Source of the DNA: Serratia marcescens | Lineage (GTDB): Bacteria > Pseudomonadota > Gammaproteobacteria > Enterobacterales > Enterobacteriaceae | DNA: 64,000 bases | Assembly: GCF_029846115.1 (NCBI RefSeq) | Contig: NZ_JARVZZ010000001.1 | Span: forward strand, 1,550,001 to 1,614,000 | Direction: 5' to 3' | Shown here: positions 17,871 through 28,268 of the stretch, one piece after another | Layout of the letters: the number at the start of each line of letters is the position of its first letter | Numbering within the stretch: the stretch's first letter is position 1 | The notes under the pieces: model-generated | Told to the model about the DNA's origin: nothing | Seen by the model: the letters and a program-made list of their open reading frames with translations, nothing else | The model's database searches: none | Position numbers and translations under genes: made by a program

Positions 17871-18767
17871 GTGCGGAAAAGTACCGGCTTTATCGCCAAC
17901 ATCGATATTTGCAAAGAGTATGACGCGCGCTACGCTGCCGACGAGGTGCACTACGAAACCTTCGCCGGGCTGGCGGCATTCTTCGGCCGCGACATGCAGG
18001 TGCATTGGCACGACTGCTTCTTCCAGGTGCATTTCCTGGAGACCGGCAAGATAGAGCTGCAGCTCGACGATCAGCACTATTCGGTGCAGGCGCCGCTGTT
18101 CATCCTCACGCCGCCGTCGGTGCCGCATGCGTTCTTCACCGAACCGGACAGCGACGGCCATGTGCTGACGGTGCGCCAGGAGCTTATTTGGCCGCTGCTG
18201 GAGCGCCTGTATCCCGGCAGCAATCTGGCGCTGGACATGCCGGGCATCTGCCTGTCGCTGGCTGACGCGCCGCAGGAGCTGACGGCGCTCAGCCACTACT
18301 GGGCGCTGATCCGCCGCGAGTTCGGCCAGAACCTGGCCGGGCGCGAACAGACGCTGGCGCTGCTGGCGCAGGCGGTGTTCACGCTGCTGCTGCGCAATAC
18401 CGCGCTGGAAGACAGCGCCAACAGCGGCGTGCGCGGCGAACTGCAGCTGTTTCAGCGGTTCAACAAGATGGTGGACGAGCGTTTTCGCGAACACCTGCCG
18501 GTGCCGGAGTATGCGCAGGCGCTGGGAGTGACCGAATCGCGGCTCAACGACCTGTGCCGGCGCTTCGCCAACCGGCCGCCCAAGCGGCTGATCTTCGATC
18601 GGCTGCTGCGCGAGGCCAAACGCATGCTGCTGTTCAGCGCCTGTACGGTGCATGAAACTGCCTACAGCCTCGGCTTCAAGGATCCGGCCTATTTCGCCCG
18701 TTTTTTCAATCGGCTGGAAGGCTGTTCCCCCTCGACCTACCGCGCGGCGCAACACGCCCTTTCGTAA
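17871..18767 (+). CDS. hpaA: AraC-family activator of hpaBC
   Basis: A 298-residue activator with an N-terminal cupin-like sensor (QVHWHDCFFQVHFLETGKIE near 42-61) and a C-terminal pair of helix-turn-helices (HLPVPEYAQALGVTESRLN, then VHETAYSLGFKDPAYFARFF). In E. coli HpaA activates the monooxygenase operon hpaBC in response to 4-hydroxyphenylacetate. The GTG at 17871 is chosen because AGGAGG lies 7 bases upstream and the protein then begins like its homologues (ANIDICKEYD); GTG 17844 and ATG 17850 are weaker choices. Confidence 0.92.
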   Translation: MRKSTGFIANIDICKEYDARYAADEVHYETFAGLAAFFGRDMQVHWHDCFFQVHFLETGKIELQLDDQHYSVQAPLFILTPPSVPHAFFTEPDSDGHVLTVRQELIWPLLERLYPGSNLALDMPGICLSLADAPQELTALSHYWALIRREFGQNLAGREQTLALLAQAVFTLLLRNTALEDSANSGVRGELQLFQRFNKMVDERFREHLPVPEYAQALGVTESRLNDLCRRFANRPPKRLIFDRLLREAKRMLLFSACTVHETAYSLGFKDPAYFARFFNRLEGCSPSTYRAAQHALS

Positions 18768-18777
18768 CCGCGATCAC

Positions 18778-18801
18778 AGTTTGCCGCGAAAGCGGCAAAC
18801 T
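18778..18801 (+). terminator. Perfect hairpin after hpaA
   Basis: A 10-bp perfect stem (AGTTTGCCGC / GCGGCAAACT) closed by a GAAA tetraloop begins 11 bases past the hpaA stop. No T-run follows, so it could protect the hpaA message or form part of the hpaBC control region rather than terminate. Confidence 0.45.
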
Positions 18802-18945
18802 GACCTGAAAAGTACCGGCGATTGCCGCAAAAGTCTCTTCTCGAAACCGGCTTTGGCAGCTTCAATTAAGCAACCAAAAGAAAACATTATTTTAACAAAT
18901 GGCCGACTCCACGGCCTGAAAAATGCCGATGACGAGGAAGACCCG

Positions 18946-20508
18946 ATGAAACCAGAAGACTTTCGTGCCGACAGCAAACGCCCGTTCACCGGCGCCGAAT
19001 ACCTGAAAAGTTTGCAGGACAGCCGCGAAATCTATATTTACGGCGAGCGCGTGAAAGACGTCACCACCCACCCGGCATTCCGCAACGCAGCGGCGTCTGT
19101 CGGCCAGCTGTATGACGCGCTGCACGATCCGGCCAGCCAGGATCGCCTGTGTTGGAATACCGACACCGGCAACGGCGGCTACACCCACAAGTTCTTCCGC
19201 TATGCCCGCAGCCCGGAAGAGATGCGCCAGCAGCGCGACGCCATCGCCGACTGGTCGCGCCAAAGCTACGGCTGGATGGGACGCACGCCGGACTACAAGG
19301 CGGCCTTCGGCTGCGCGCTGGGCGCTTATCCGGAGTTCTACGGCCAGTTCGCCGACAACGCGCGCCACTGGTACAAACGCATTCAGGAAACCGGGCTCTA
19401 CTTCAACCACGCCATCGTCAACCCGCCGATCGACCGCCACAAGCCGGTCAACGAGGTGAAGGACGTTTACATTCAGGTGGAGAAAGAGACCGACGCCGGC
19501 ATCGTGGTCAGCGGCGCCAAAGTGGTGGCCACCAACTCGGCGTTGACCCACTACAACTTCATCGGCTTCGGTTCGGCGCAGGTGATGGGCGATAACCCGG
19601 ACTTCGCGCTGATGTTCGTGGCACCGATGGACGCCGAAGGGGTGAAGCTGATTTCGCGCGCCTCCTACGAGCTGGTGGCCGGCGCCACCGGATCGCCGTT
19701 CGACTACCCGCTCTCCAGCCGCTTCGACGAGAACGACGCGATCCTGATTATGGATCATGTGCTGATCCCGTGGGAAAACGTGCTGATCTACCGCGATTTC
19801 GACCGCTGCCGCCGCTGGAGCACCCAGGGCGGTTTCGCCCGGCTGTTCCCGCTGCAGGCCTGCGTGCGCCTGGCGGTGAAGATGGACTTTATCACCGCGC
19901 TGCTGCAAAAGAGCCTCTCTTGCACCGGCGTGCTGGAGTTCCGCGGCGTGCAGGCGGATCTGGGCGAAGTGGTGGCCTGGCGCAACCTGTTCTGGTCGCT
20001 GAGCGACGCGATGTGCGCCGAAGCCACAAAATGGGAAAATGGCGCCTACCTGCCGGATTCCGCCGCGCTGCAAACCTACCGCGTGATGGCGCCGATGGCC
20101 TACACCAAGGTGAAACACATCATCGAGAAGAACGTCACCAGCGGCCTGATCTACCTGCCGTCCAGCGTGCGCGACATGAACAACCCAGAAATCGACAAGT
20201 ACCTGGCGCGCTACGTGCGCGGATCGGACGGTATGGATCACGTCGAACGCATCAAGATCCTCAAGCTGATGTGGGATGCGATCGGCAGCGAATTCGGCGG
20301 CCGTCACGAGCTGTATGAGATCAACTACGCCGGCAGTCAGGATGAGATCCGCCTGCAGTGCCTGCGCCACGCGCAGGGATCCGGCAACATGGATCGCATG
20401 ATGCAGATGGTCGACAAGTGCCTGGCCGATTACGATCAGCACGGATGGAAGGTGCCGCACTTGCGGAACAATGACGATATTAATCAGTTGGATAATCTGC
20501 TGAAGTAA
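18946..20508 (+). CDS. hpaB: 4-hydroxyphenylacetate 3-monooxygenase, oxygenase component
   Basis: A 520-residue FADH2-using monooxygenase that hydroxylates 4-hydroxyphenylacetate to 3,4-dihydroxyphenylacetate, the first step of the pathway. Landmarks include the N-terminal MKPEDFRADSKRPFTGAEYL, the substrate/flavin region NPPIDRHKP and VSGAKVVATNSALTHYNFIG, and the closing GRHELYEINYAGSQDEIRLQ. The length equals the family norm with the ATG at 18946 (GACGAGGAAG upstream). The open frame extends 98 codons further upstream, but into the hpaA coding region. It pairs with the reductase hpaC 16 bases downstream. Confidence 0.95.
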   Translation: MKPEDFRADSKRPFTGAEYLKSLQDSREIYIYGERVKDVTTHPAFRNAAASVGQLYDALHDPASQDRLCWNTDTGNGGYTHKFFRYARSPEEMRQQRDAIADWSRQSYGWMGRTPDYKAAFGCALGAYPEFYGQFADNARHWYKRIQETGLYFNHAIVNPPIDRHKPVNEVKDVYIQVEKETDAGIVVSGAKVVATNSALTHYNFIGFGSAQVMGDNPDFALMFVAPMDAEGVKLISRASYELVAGATGSPFDYPLSSRFDENDAILIMDHVLIPWENVLIYRDFDRCRRWSTQGGFARLFPLQACVRLAVKMDFITALLQKSLSCTGVLEFRGVQADLGEVVAWRNLFWSLSDAMCAEATKWENGAYLPDSAALQTYRVMAPMAYTKVKHIIEKNVTSGLIYLPSSVRDMNNPEIDKYLARYVRGSDGMDHVERIKILKLMWDAIGSEFGGRHELYEINYAGSQDEIRLQCLRHAQGSGNMDRMMQMVDKCLADYDQHGWKVPHLRNNDDINQLDNLLK

Positions 20509-20524
20509 TTCAGGAGGAGGTTGT

Positions 20525-21040
20525 ATGTCTCAGGAAAATGAACAGCGCCTGCGCTTTCGCGACGCCATGGCCAGCCTGTCGGCGGCGGTGAATATCGTCA
20601 CCACCGACGGCCCGGCGGGGCGCTGCGGCATCACCGCCACGGCGGTGTGCTCGGTAACCGATACGCCGCCGACGCTGCTGGTGTGCATCAACCGCAATAG
20701 CGCGATGAACCCGGTGTTTCAGGAAAACCGCAGGCTGTGCGTCAACGTGCTCAACCACGAGCAGGAGCTGATGGCGCGCCACTTCGCCGGCATGACCGGC
20801 GTCAGCATGGAAGATCGTTTCCGGCTGGAAGAGTGGCAGCTCGGCGCGCTGGGGCAGCCGGTGCTGCGCAATACCCTGGCCAGCCTGGAAGGGGAGATCG
20901 AGCAGATCCAGAGCATTGGCACCCACCAGATGTACCTGGTGCAGATCAAGCAGATCGCGCTGAGTGAAGCCGGCAACGGGCTGATCTACTTCAAGCGCAA
21001 TTTCCATTCGGTGATCCACCAGATGGCGGTGCCGGCCTGA
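20525..21040 (+). CDS. hpaC: 4-hydroxyphenylacetate 3-monooxygenase, flavin reductase component
   Basis: A 171-residue NADH:flavin reductase that supplies reduced FAD to HpaB. The flavin-reductase-like fold is seen in AMASLSAAVNIVTTDGPAGR, GITATAVCSVTDTPPTLLVC and the ARHFAGM segment. AGGAGGAGG precedes the ATG. It is the last gene of the hpa island; a GC-rich hairpin at 21046-21069 follows and separates it from the convergent ampH. Confidence 0.94.
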   Translation: MSQENEQRLRFRDAMASLSAAVNIVTTDGPAGRCGITATAVCSVTDTPPTLLVCINRNSAMNPVFQENRRLCVNVLNHEQELMARHFAGMTGVSMEDRFRLEEWQLGALGQPVLRNTLASLEGEIEQIQSIGTHQMYLVQIKQIALSEAGNGLIYFKRNFHSVIHQMAVPA

Positions 21041-21045
21041 GGCGT

Positions 21046-21069
21046 TGGGGCGCAGCCTGTTGCGCCCCA
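21046..21069 (+). terminator. Hairpin between hpaC and ampH
   Basis: A 9-bp stem (TGGGGCGCA / TGCGCCCCA) with a six-base loop starts 6 bases after the hpaC stop and lies just past the end of convergent ampH. It could serve both strands; the T-run is poor on each. Confidence 0.5.
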
Positions 21070-21073
21070 CGTT

Positions 21074-22216
21074 TCAACTCTTGTTGGTCGCCAGGTCGCT
21101 CACCAGGCGGTTGACCGGATCGCTCATGTTGGTGAACTTGCTCAGCTCAGAGCGGGTCACCACCACGAACACCCCGACGTTTTTCGCCGGGATCATTGCC
21201 ATGTAGGTAATGAACCCGCCGCCGCCGCCGGTCTTCTGAATGATGCCCGGCAGCCCGTCCTTCGGCGCCATATACACCCAGCCCAACCCCAACGCATCCG
21301 CTTGCCCCGGCACGTCCATGCCCTTCAGCGACACCAGATCGTGACGCTGGAAGTACATGGTTTGCTCACTGGCGGCGGTGGCTTTGCGTGGGCCGCTGGC
21401 GCTGGAGGAGAGGAACTGCTGCATCCAGCGCTGCATGTCTCGCGGGGTGGAGTAGACGCCGCCGCTGCCGGCCGCGGCGGTGGTGTCGCGGCAGGCGCTC
21501 GGACCGGCGGCCGCCACCATCAGACGCGAACATTGTTCAGGGCTCGGCGTCAGCGTGGTGTCGACCATGCCGAGCGGCGCGGTGATTTTCTCTTTCAGCA
21601 GCGCGTTGTAGGGCTTGCCCGCGGCGCGCGACAGCGCGTCGGCCAGCAGGTCATACGCCAGGTTGGAGTAGGCGGCGCGTACGCCCGGCGGCACCGTAAC
21701 GTTGGCATGCGCCAGCCATTGCCAGCGCTGGGCCTTGGTCGGCCAGGTGAACACCGGCGTCTTCGGCGGCTTTTTGCCCGGCTGCTCGCGCGGCAGCGCG
21801 CTGGTGTGCGTCGCCAGGTTCAGCAGGGTGATCGGTTGGCCGGCGTTGTAAGCCGGCACATAGGCGCCTTTGGGGGCGTACTTGCGCAGCGGGTCGGTCA
21901 GTTTGACCTGGCCTGCCGCCGCCATTTTCACCATCACTTCGCTGGTCATCAGCTTGGTGATCGAGGCGATGCGAATCAGCGAATCCGGACGCGGGCGCAG
22001 GTTGTTACCGGGTTTGGTATCGCCAAAGCTGCGGTTAACCACCTGATTGCCGTCGATCACCACCAGCGCCATGCCGGTGGCGCCGCTGTTGTAGAAAATA
22101 TGTTCGGCATACTGGTCGACGATTTGCGAAGCCAGCTGCGGGGGCGCGGCCTGCACGGCCAGCGGCGCGGCGCACAGGCCCAGCGCCAGCAATAAAGCGG
22201 AGACAGAGTTCTTCAA
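21074..22216 (-). CDS. ampH: Penicillin-binding protein AmpH, DD-carboxypeptidase/endopeptidase
   Basis: A periplasmic class C-type penicillin-binding protein of 380 residues, involved in peptidoglycan trimming rather than antibiotic resistance. It has a signal peptide (cleavage near VQA-A), the active-site SITK at 85-88, YSN at 183-185 and a KTG box in QKTGGGGGF. It closely resembles E. coli AmpH along its whole length (for example FYNSGATGMALVVIDGNQ). It is convergent with hpaC and not part of that pathway. Although it looks like AmpC, the AmpH-specific C-terminal segment PAKNVGVFVVVTRSELSKF settles the call. Confidence 0.92.
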   Translation of the reverse strand: MKNSVSALLLALGLCAAPLAVQAAPPQLASQIVDQYAEHIFYNSGATGMALVVIDGNQVVNRSFGDTKPGNNLRPRPDSLIRIASITKLMTSEVMVKMAAAGQVKLTDPLRKYAPKGAYVPAYNAGQPITLLNLATHTSALPREQPGKKPPKTPVFTWPTKAQRWQWLAHANVTVPPGVRAAYSNLAYDLLADALSRAAGKPYNALLKEKITAPLGMVDTTLTPSPEQCSRLMVAAAGPSACRDTTAAAGSGGVYSTPRDMQRWMQQFLSSSASGPRKATAASEQTMYFQRHDLVSLKGMDVPGQADALGLGWVYMAPKDGLPGIIQKTGGGGGFITYMAMIPAKNVGVFVVVTRSELSKFTNMSDPVNRLVSDLATNKS

Positions 22217-22342
22217 CGGTCGTTATCCATTTAACAATGCAGCGGGGAAAGGGCTTATTCGTCGCCCAGTGTAATGCGCTCAGGCCCCGGCTGCATGTAG
22301 AAAAAAGAGCGGTGGCGATAAAATTTTTTCACCGCCGGCGGC

Positions 22343-23101
22343 CTACTGCGCGCGGGCGAAAATGGCGATCACTTCATCGAGGTGCGCCTTCATCGCCTTG
22401 CGGGCGCCGCGCACGTCGCGCGCTTCGATCGCCGCCAGGATCGCCCGGTGTTCCAGCTCGGAACGATGCGGCATGTCATCCGGCGTATAGTGGCGCTGCA
22501 GCACGCGGAACATGCTGCCGTAACGGTGGCCGAGCAGGTGGCCGATGATGAATGCATAGGCCGGGTTGCCGCTGGCCTGGGCGATGCGGATGTGGAACAG
22601 CCGATCGCCGGGGTGGGTGGCGGAACCGGCGCGGTTATCGCGGCAGTTCTGCTCATAGGCGGCGCGGATGCCCGCCAGCTCTTCGTCGGTGGCGTGGCGC
22701 GCGGCCAGCGCGGCGGTCTCCGGTTCGATCAGCAGACGGGTTTGCAGCAGAGAAAACGGCGGCAGCTCGGCGTTGAAATCCAGCTCGATGTTCAGTTCGT
22801 CGTCGATCTCCGCCCACTGGTTACGGCCGGCCTGGGCCATCACCGGCTCCTGCGACGGCGCCAGCGGCGTTGGCGAGCGCACGATCACCCCGTTGCCGAC
22901 CTTGACGTCCACCAGGCCGATCACTTCCAGCGCGATAAGCGCCTCGCGCACCGACGCGCGACTGACCTGCAACTGCTGGGCGAGATCCCGCTCCGAGGGC
23001 AGGCGGCTGCCCGGCGGAAATTCGTTATTCTCGATAAGACGTTTGAGCTGGTCAGCTATCTGTCTGTAAATCCTTGGGTTTTCCAGTCGGGTAATCGGCA
23101 T
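22343..23101 (-). CDS. GntR/FadR-family regulator of the L-fucose operon
   Basis: A 252-residue repressor with an N-terminal winged helix (PGSRLPSERDLAQQLQVSRASVREALIALE at about 31-60) and a C-terminal FCD ligand domain with metal-binding His and Asp (RLFHIRIAQASGNPAY; GHRYGSM). It is divergent from the fucose degradation operon across 235 bases that contain two inverted repeats. The likely effector is a pathway sugar acid; this is inferred from position. Confidence 0.9.
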   Translation of the reverse strand: MPITRLENPRIYRQIADQLKRLIENNEFPPGSRLPSERDLAQQLQVSRASVREALIALEVIGLVDVKVGNGVIVRSPTPLAPSQEPVMAQAGRNQWAEIDDELNIELDFNAELPPFSLLQTRLLIEPETAALAARHATDEELAGIRAAYEQNCRDNRAGSATHPGDRLFHIRIAQASGNPAYAFIIGHLLGHRYGSMFRVLQRHYTPDDMPHRSELEHRAILAAIEARDVRGARKAMKAHLDEVIAIFARAQ

Positions 23102-23159
23102 TTTTGACCTTTGACGATTCGGCGTTCAGTGATTTGGCGCACAATTATGCGATAAGGCG

Positions 23160-23214
23160 CTTGAGTAATCGTTATTCAAGTGTAAAAAAATGGTTAATTG
23201 AAATGCGGTTTCAA
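23160..23214. promoter_or_regulatory. Two inverted repeats between the GntR gene and the fucose operon
   Basis: Arms CTTGAGTAA and TTATTCAAG (one mismatch, three-base spacer) occupy 23160-23180, and the perfect dyad TTGAAATGCGGTTTCAA lies at 23198-23214. Both are TTGA...TCAA dyads, 36 bases centre to centre. They are the best operator candidates in the divergent region. The octamer GACCTTTA also repeats at 23281 and 23314, closer to the first fucose gene. Confidence 0.45.
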
Positions 23215-23336
23215 GGCTGTTTTATTAACTTCTTCCCCCAACGATAACGCGTAAAGCGTCTTTTGTCATGTTAGAGGCCTGACCTTTAACCGCCTTTAGT
23301 GGACTGACCATTAGACCTTTAGGCCGAGGAGTCAAG

Positions 23337-24077
23337 ATGGATTTAACCGGGAAACGCGTACTGATCACCGCCGCCGGGCAAGGGATCGGTTTTACCACCG
23401 CCAGGCTGTTCGCCGCCGCCGGCGCCGAAGTGATCGCCAGCGATATCAACCTCGAGCGCCTGCAGGGCTCTGCCGGGATCCGCGCGCTGACGCTGAACGT
23501 CACCGATCCGGCCGCCATCGCGGCGGCGGCGGAAGCGATCGGCCCGATCGACGTGCTGTTCAACTGCGCCGGCGTGGTGCACAGCGGATCGATCCTCGAT
23601 TGCAGCGAAGATCAGTGGGCGTTCGCGCTCGATCTCAACGTCACCGCGATGTTCCGCATGATCCGCGCCTTCCTGCCGGGCATGTTGGCGCGCGGCAAAG
23701 GCTCGATCATCAACATGTCCTCGGTGGCCTCGAGCGTGAAGGGGGTGCCAAATCGCTTCGCTTACAGCGCCAGCAAGGCGGCGGTGATCGGCCTGACGCG
23801 CTCGGTGGCGGCGGACTACGTCACGCAGGGCATCCGCTGCAACGCCATCTGCCCCGGCACGGTAGAGTCGCCGTCGCTGCGCCAGCGCATCGCCGAGCAG
23901 GCGCGCGAGCAGGGGCGCAGCGAGCAAGAGGTGTATCAGGCGTTCGTCGCCCGTCAGCCGATCGGGCGCATCGGCACCACCGAGGAAATCGCCCAATTGG
24001 CGCTGTATCTGGCCTCCGACGCCAGTTCGTACACCACCGGCACGGTGCAGATCATCGACGGCGGCTGGAGCAACTGA
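23337..24077 (+). CDS. 2-keto-3-deoxy-L-fuconate dehydrogenase (SDR)
   Basis: A 246-residue short-chain dehydrogenase with TAAGQGIG at 11-18, NCAG, S-x-YSASK and a basic SPSLRQRI loop after the active site that recalls bacterial 2-keto-3-deoxy-L-fuconate dehydrogenases and mammalian BDH2. The enzyme oxidises 2-keto-3-deoxy-L-fuconate to the 2,4-diketo acid with NAD. It is the first gene of the fucose operon; GAGGAGTCAAG precedes its ATG. The exact role rests on the neighbouring pathway genes. Confidence 0.82.
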   Translation: MDLTGKRVLITAAGQGIGFTTARLFAAAGAEVIASDINLERLQGSAGIRALTLNVTDPAAIAAAAEAIGPIDVLFNCAGVVHSGSILDCSEDQWAFALDLNVTAMFRMIRAFLPGMLARGKGSIINMSSVASSVKGVPNRFAYSASKAAVIGLTRSVAADYVTQGIRCNAICPGTVESPSLRQRIAEQAREQGRSEQEVYQAFVARQPIGRIGTTEEIAQLALYLASDASSYTTGTVQIIDGGWSN

Positions 24078-24102
24078 GCCGCCATTTTTGAGAGAGGAAG
24101 GC

Positions 24103-24948
24103 ATGAAACTTTTACGTTACGGGCAACCCGGGCAAGAGCGCCCCGGCATGTTGGATGCGCAGGGCCGCCTGCGCGATCTGTCGCAGCATATCGCCGACGT
24201 GGGGGGCGCCGCGTTATTGCCGGCATCGCTCGCCAAACTGCGTGCGCTGGACAGCGCCGCGCTGCCGTTGGTCGAGGGGCAGCCGCGCCTCGGCGCCTGC
24301 GTCGGCGGCATCGGCAAGTTTATCTGCATCGGCCTGAACTACGCCGATCATGCGGCGGAGACCGGTGCGGCCATTCCTGAAGAACCGGTGGTGTTCAACA
24401 AATGGACCAGCGCGGTGGTCGGCCCCCACGATCGGGTGGAGATCCCGCGCGGCTCGCAGAAAACCGACTGGGAAGTGGAGCTGGGCGTGGTGATCGGCCA
24501 GGGCGGGCGCTACATCAGCGAAGCAGACGCGATGCGCCACGTCGCCGGTTACTGCGTGATCAACGACGTCTCAGAACGCGAATATCAAATTGAGCGCGGC
24601 GGCACCTGGGACAAGGGCAAAGGCTGCGACACCTTCGGGCCGATCGGCCCCTGGTTGGTCACCGCCGATGAGATCGCCGATCCGCACAGCCTGAACCTGT
24701 GGTTGGAGGTGGACGGCAAGCGCTATCAGGACGGCAACACCAGCACCATGATCTTCCGCATTCCGCAGATCGTCAGCTACCTCAGCCGCTTTATGAGCCT
24801 GCAGCCGGGCGACGTGATCTCCACCGGCACGCCGCCGGGCGTCGGCATGGGGCAGAAACCGCAGCCCATCTACCTGCGGGCGGGCCAGACAATGCGTCTG
24901 GGCATCGAAGGGCTGGGCGAACAGCGCCAGCAAACCGTACAGGCCTAA
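24103..24948 (+). CDS. 2,4-diketo-3-deoxy-L-fuconate hydrolase (FAH family)
   Basis: A 281-residue fumarylacetoacetate-hydrolase-fold enzyme with the core GLNYADHAAETG, the metal-ligand stretch TDWEVELGVVIG and the closing GDVISTGTPPGVGMG. In the oxidative fucose pathway such an enzyme splits 2,4-diketo-3-deoxy-L-fuconate to pyruvate and L-lactate. Start 24103 follows GAGAGAGGAAGGC; an in-frame ATG 15 bases upstream lies before that site. It is placed directly behind the dehydrogenase that makes its substrate. Confidence 0.82.
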   Translation: MKLLRYGQPGQERPGMLDAQGRLRDLSQHIADVGGAALLPASLAKLRALDSAALPLVEGQPRLGACVGGIGKFICIGLNYADHAAETGAAIPEEPVVFNKWTSAVVGPHDRVEIPRGSQKTDWEVELGVVIGQGGRYISEADAMRHVAGYCVINDVSEREYQIERGGTWDKGKGCDTFGPIGPWLVTADEIADPHSLNLWLEVDGKRYQDGNTSTMIFRIPQIVSYLSRFMSLQPGDVISTGTPPGVGMGQKPQPIYLRAGQTMRLGIEGLGEQRQQTVQA

Positions 24949-24962
24949 CCGGGAGCGCCGCC

Positions 24963-26240
24963 ATGACCACCATTACCGCACTGCGGGTTGAAGACATTCG
25001 TTTCCCCACCTCGCTGGGGCTGGACGGATCCGACGCCATGAATCCGGATCCCGACTATTCCGCCGCCTACGTGATCCTGGAGACCGATCGCGCGGATCTC
25101 AGCGGCCACGGGCTGACGTTCACCATCGGCCGCGGCAACGAGATCTGCTGCGCGGCGATCCGCGCGCTGGAGCATCAGATCGTCGGCGAGCGGCTGGAGG
25201 ATATCGCCGCCGACATGGGCGCCTTCTGGCGGCGCTTCACCAGCGACAGCCAGCTGCGCTGGATCGGGCCGGACAAAGGCGCTATCCATCTGGCGACCGG
25301 CGCGGTGGTCAACGCGGTGTGGGATCTGTGGGCCAAATCGGTCGGCAAGCCGGTGTGGCGGCTGGTGGCGGAGATGACGCCGGAGGAGCTGGTGCGCTGC
25401 ATCGACTTCCGTTACATCACCGACTGCATCACGCCGCAGGAAGCGCTGGCGCTGCTCAAGCAGCGGGCCGAGGGCAAAGAAGAGCGCCTGGCGCGGCTGC
25501 TGCAGGAGGGCTATCCCTGTTACACCACCTCCGCCGGCTGGCTGGGGTATCCGGACGACAAGCTGCGCCGGCTGTGCCAGGAAGCGGTCGACGCCGGTTT
25601 CTCCTACCTGAAGCTGAAGGTCGGGCGCGATCTGGAAGACGACATTCGCCGGGTGCGCATCGCCCGCGAGGTGATCGGCCCGGATCGCCGGCTGATGATC
25701 GACGCCAACCAGGTGTGGGAGGTGGATGAAGCCATTCCGTGGGTGAGGCATCTGGCGTTCGCCAAACCCTGGTTTATCGAAGAGCCGACCAGCCCGGACG
25801 ACGTGGAAGGGCACCGCCGCATTCGCGAAGGGGTGGCACCGGTCAAGGTGGCCACCGGTGAGATGTGCCAGAACCGCATCATGTTCAAGCAGTTCATCAT
25901 GCGCGGCGCGGTAGACGTGGTGCAGATCGACGCCTGCCGCCTCGGTGGCGTCAACGAAGTGCTGGCGGTGATGCTGATGGCGGCCAAATACCAGCTGCCG
26001 GTCTGCCCGCACGCCGGCGGCGTCGGGCTGTGCGAGTACGTGCAGCACCTGTCGATGATCGACTACCTGTGCATTGCCGGCACCCACGAAGGCCGGGTGA
26101 TCGAGTATGTCGATCATCTGCATGAACACTTTGTCGATCCCTGCGTGATCAAAGGCGCGGCCTACATGCCGCCGAGCCGTCCCGGCTATTCGATCGAGAT
26201 GCATCCGTCGTCGATCGCGCAGTATCGGTTCCGCGGGTGA
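24963..26240 (+). CDS. L-fuconate dehydratase (enolase superfamily)
   Basis: A 425-residue mandelate-racemase-subgroup enolase that removes water from L-fuconate to give 2-keto-3-deoxy-L-fuconate. It resembles Xanthomonas FucD and human ENOSF1. Catalytic and Mg ligands are visible: the KLK pair (Lys217, Lys219), Asp247, Glu273, Glu300 and His350, each one residue off the Xanthomonas numbering. GGGAG lies before the ATG; the open frame extends much further upstream only as a shadow of the previous gene. Confidence 0.9.
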   Translation: MTTITALRVEDIRFPTSLGLDGSDAMNPDPDYSAAYVILETDRADLSGHGLTFTIGRGNEICCAAIRALEHQIVGERLEDIAADMGAFWRRFTSDSQLRWIGPDKGAIHLATGAVVNAVWDLWAKSVGKPVWRLVAEMTPEELVRCIDFRYITDCITPQEALALLKQRAEGKEERLARLLQEGYPCYTTSAGWLGYPDDKLRRLCQEAVDAGFSYLKLKVGRDLEDDIRRVRIAREVIGPDRRLMIDANQVWEVDEAIPWVRHLAFAKPWFIEEPTSPDDVEGHRRIREGVAPVKVATGEMCQNRIMFKQFIMRGAVDVVQIDACRLGGVNEVLAVMLMAAKYQLPVCPHAGGVGLCEYVQHLSMIDYLCIAGTHEGRVIEYVDHLHEHFVDPCVIKGAAYMPPSRPGYSIEMHPSSIAQYRFRG

Positions 26241-26254
26241 GGCGGGAGGATCGC

Positions 26255-28228
<1,974 letters not shown>

Positions 28229-28268
28229 CGCCAACATCATCATCGCCAGACGATACGAGGGTATCACC

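Noticed and set aside
21074..22216. AmpC-type resistance beta-lactamase
   Set aside because: SxxK, YSN and KTG boxes fit both, but the long-range match is to the peptidoglycan enzyme AmpH, and no ampR is adjacent.
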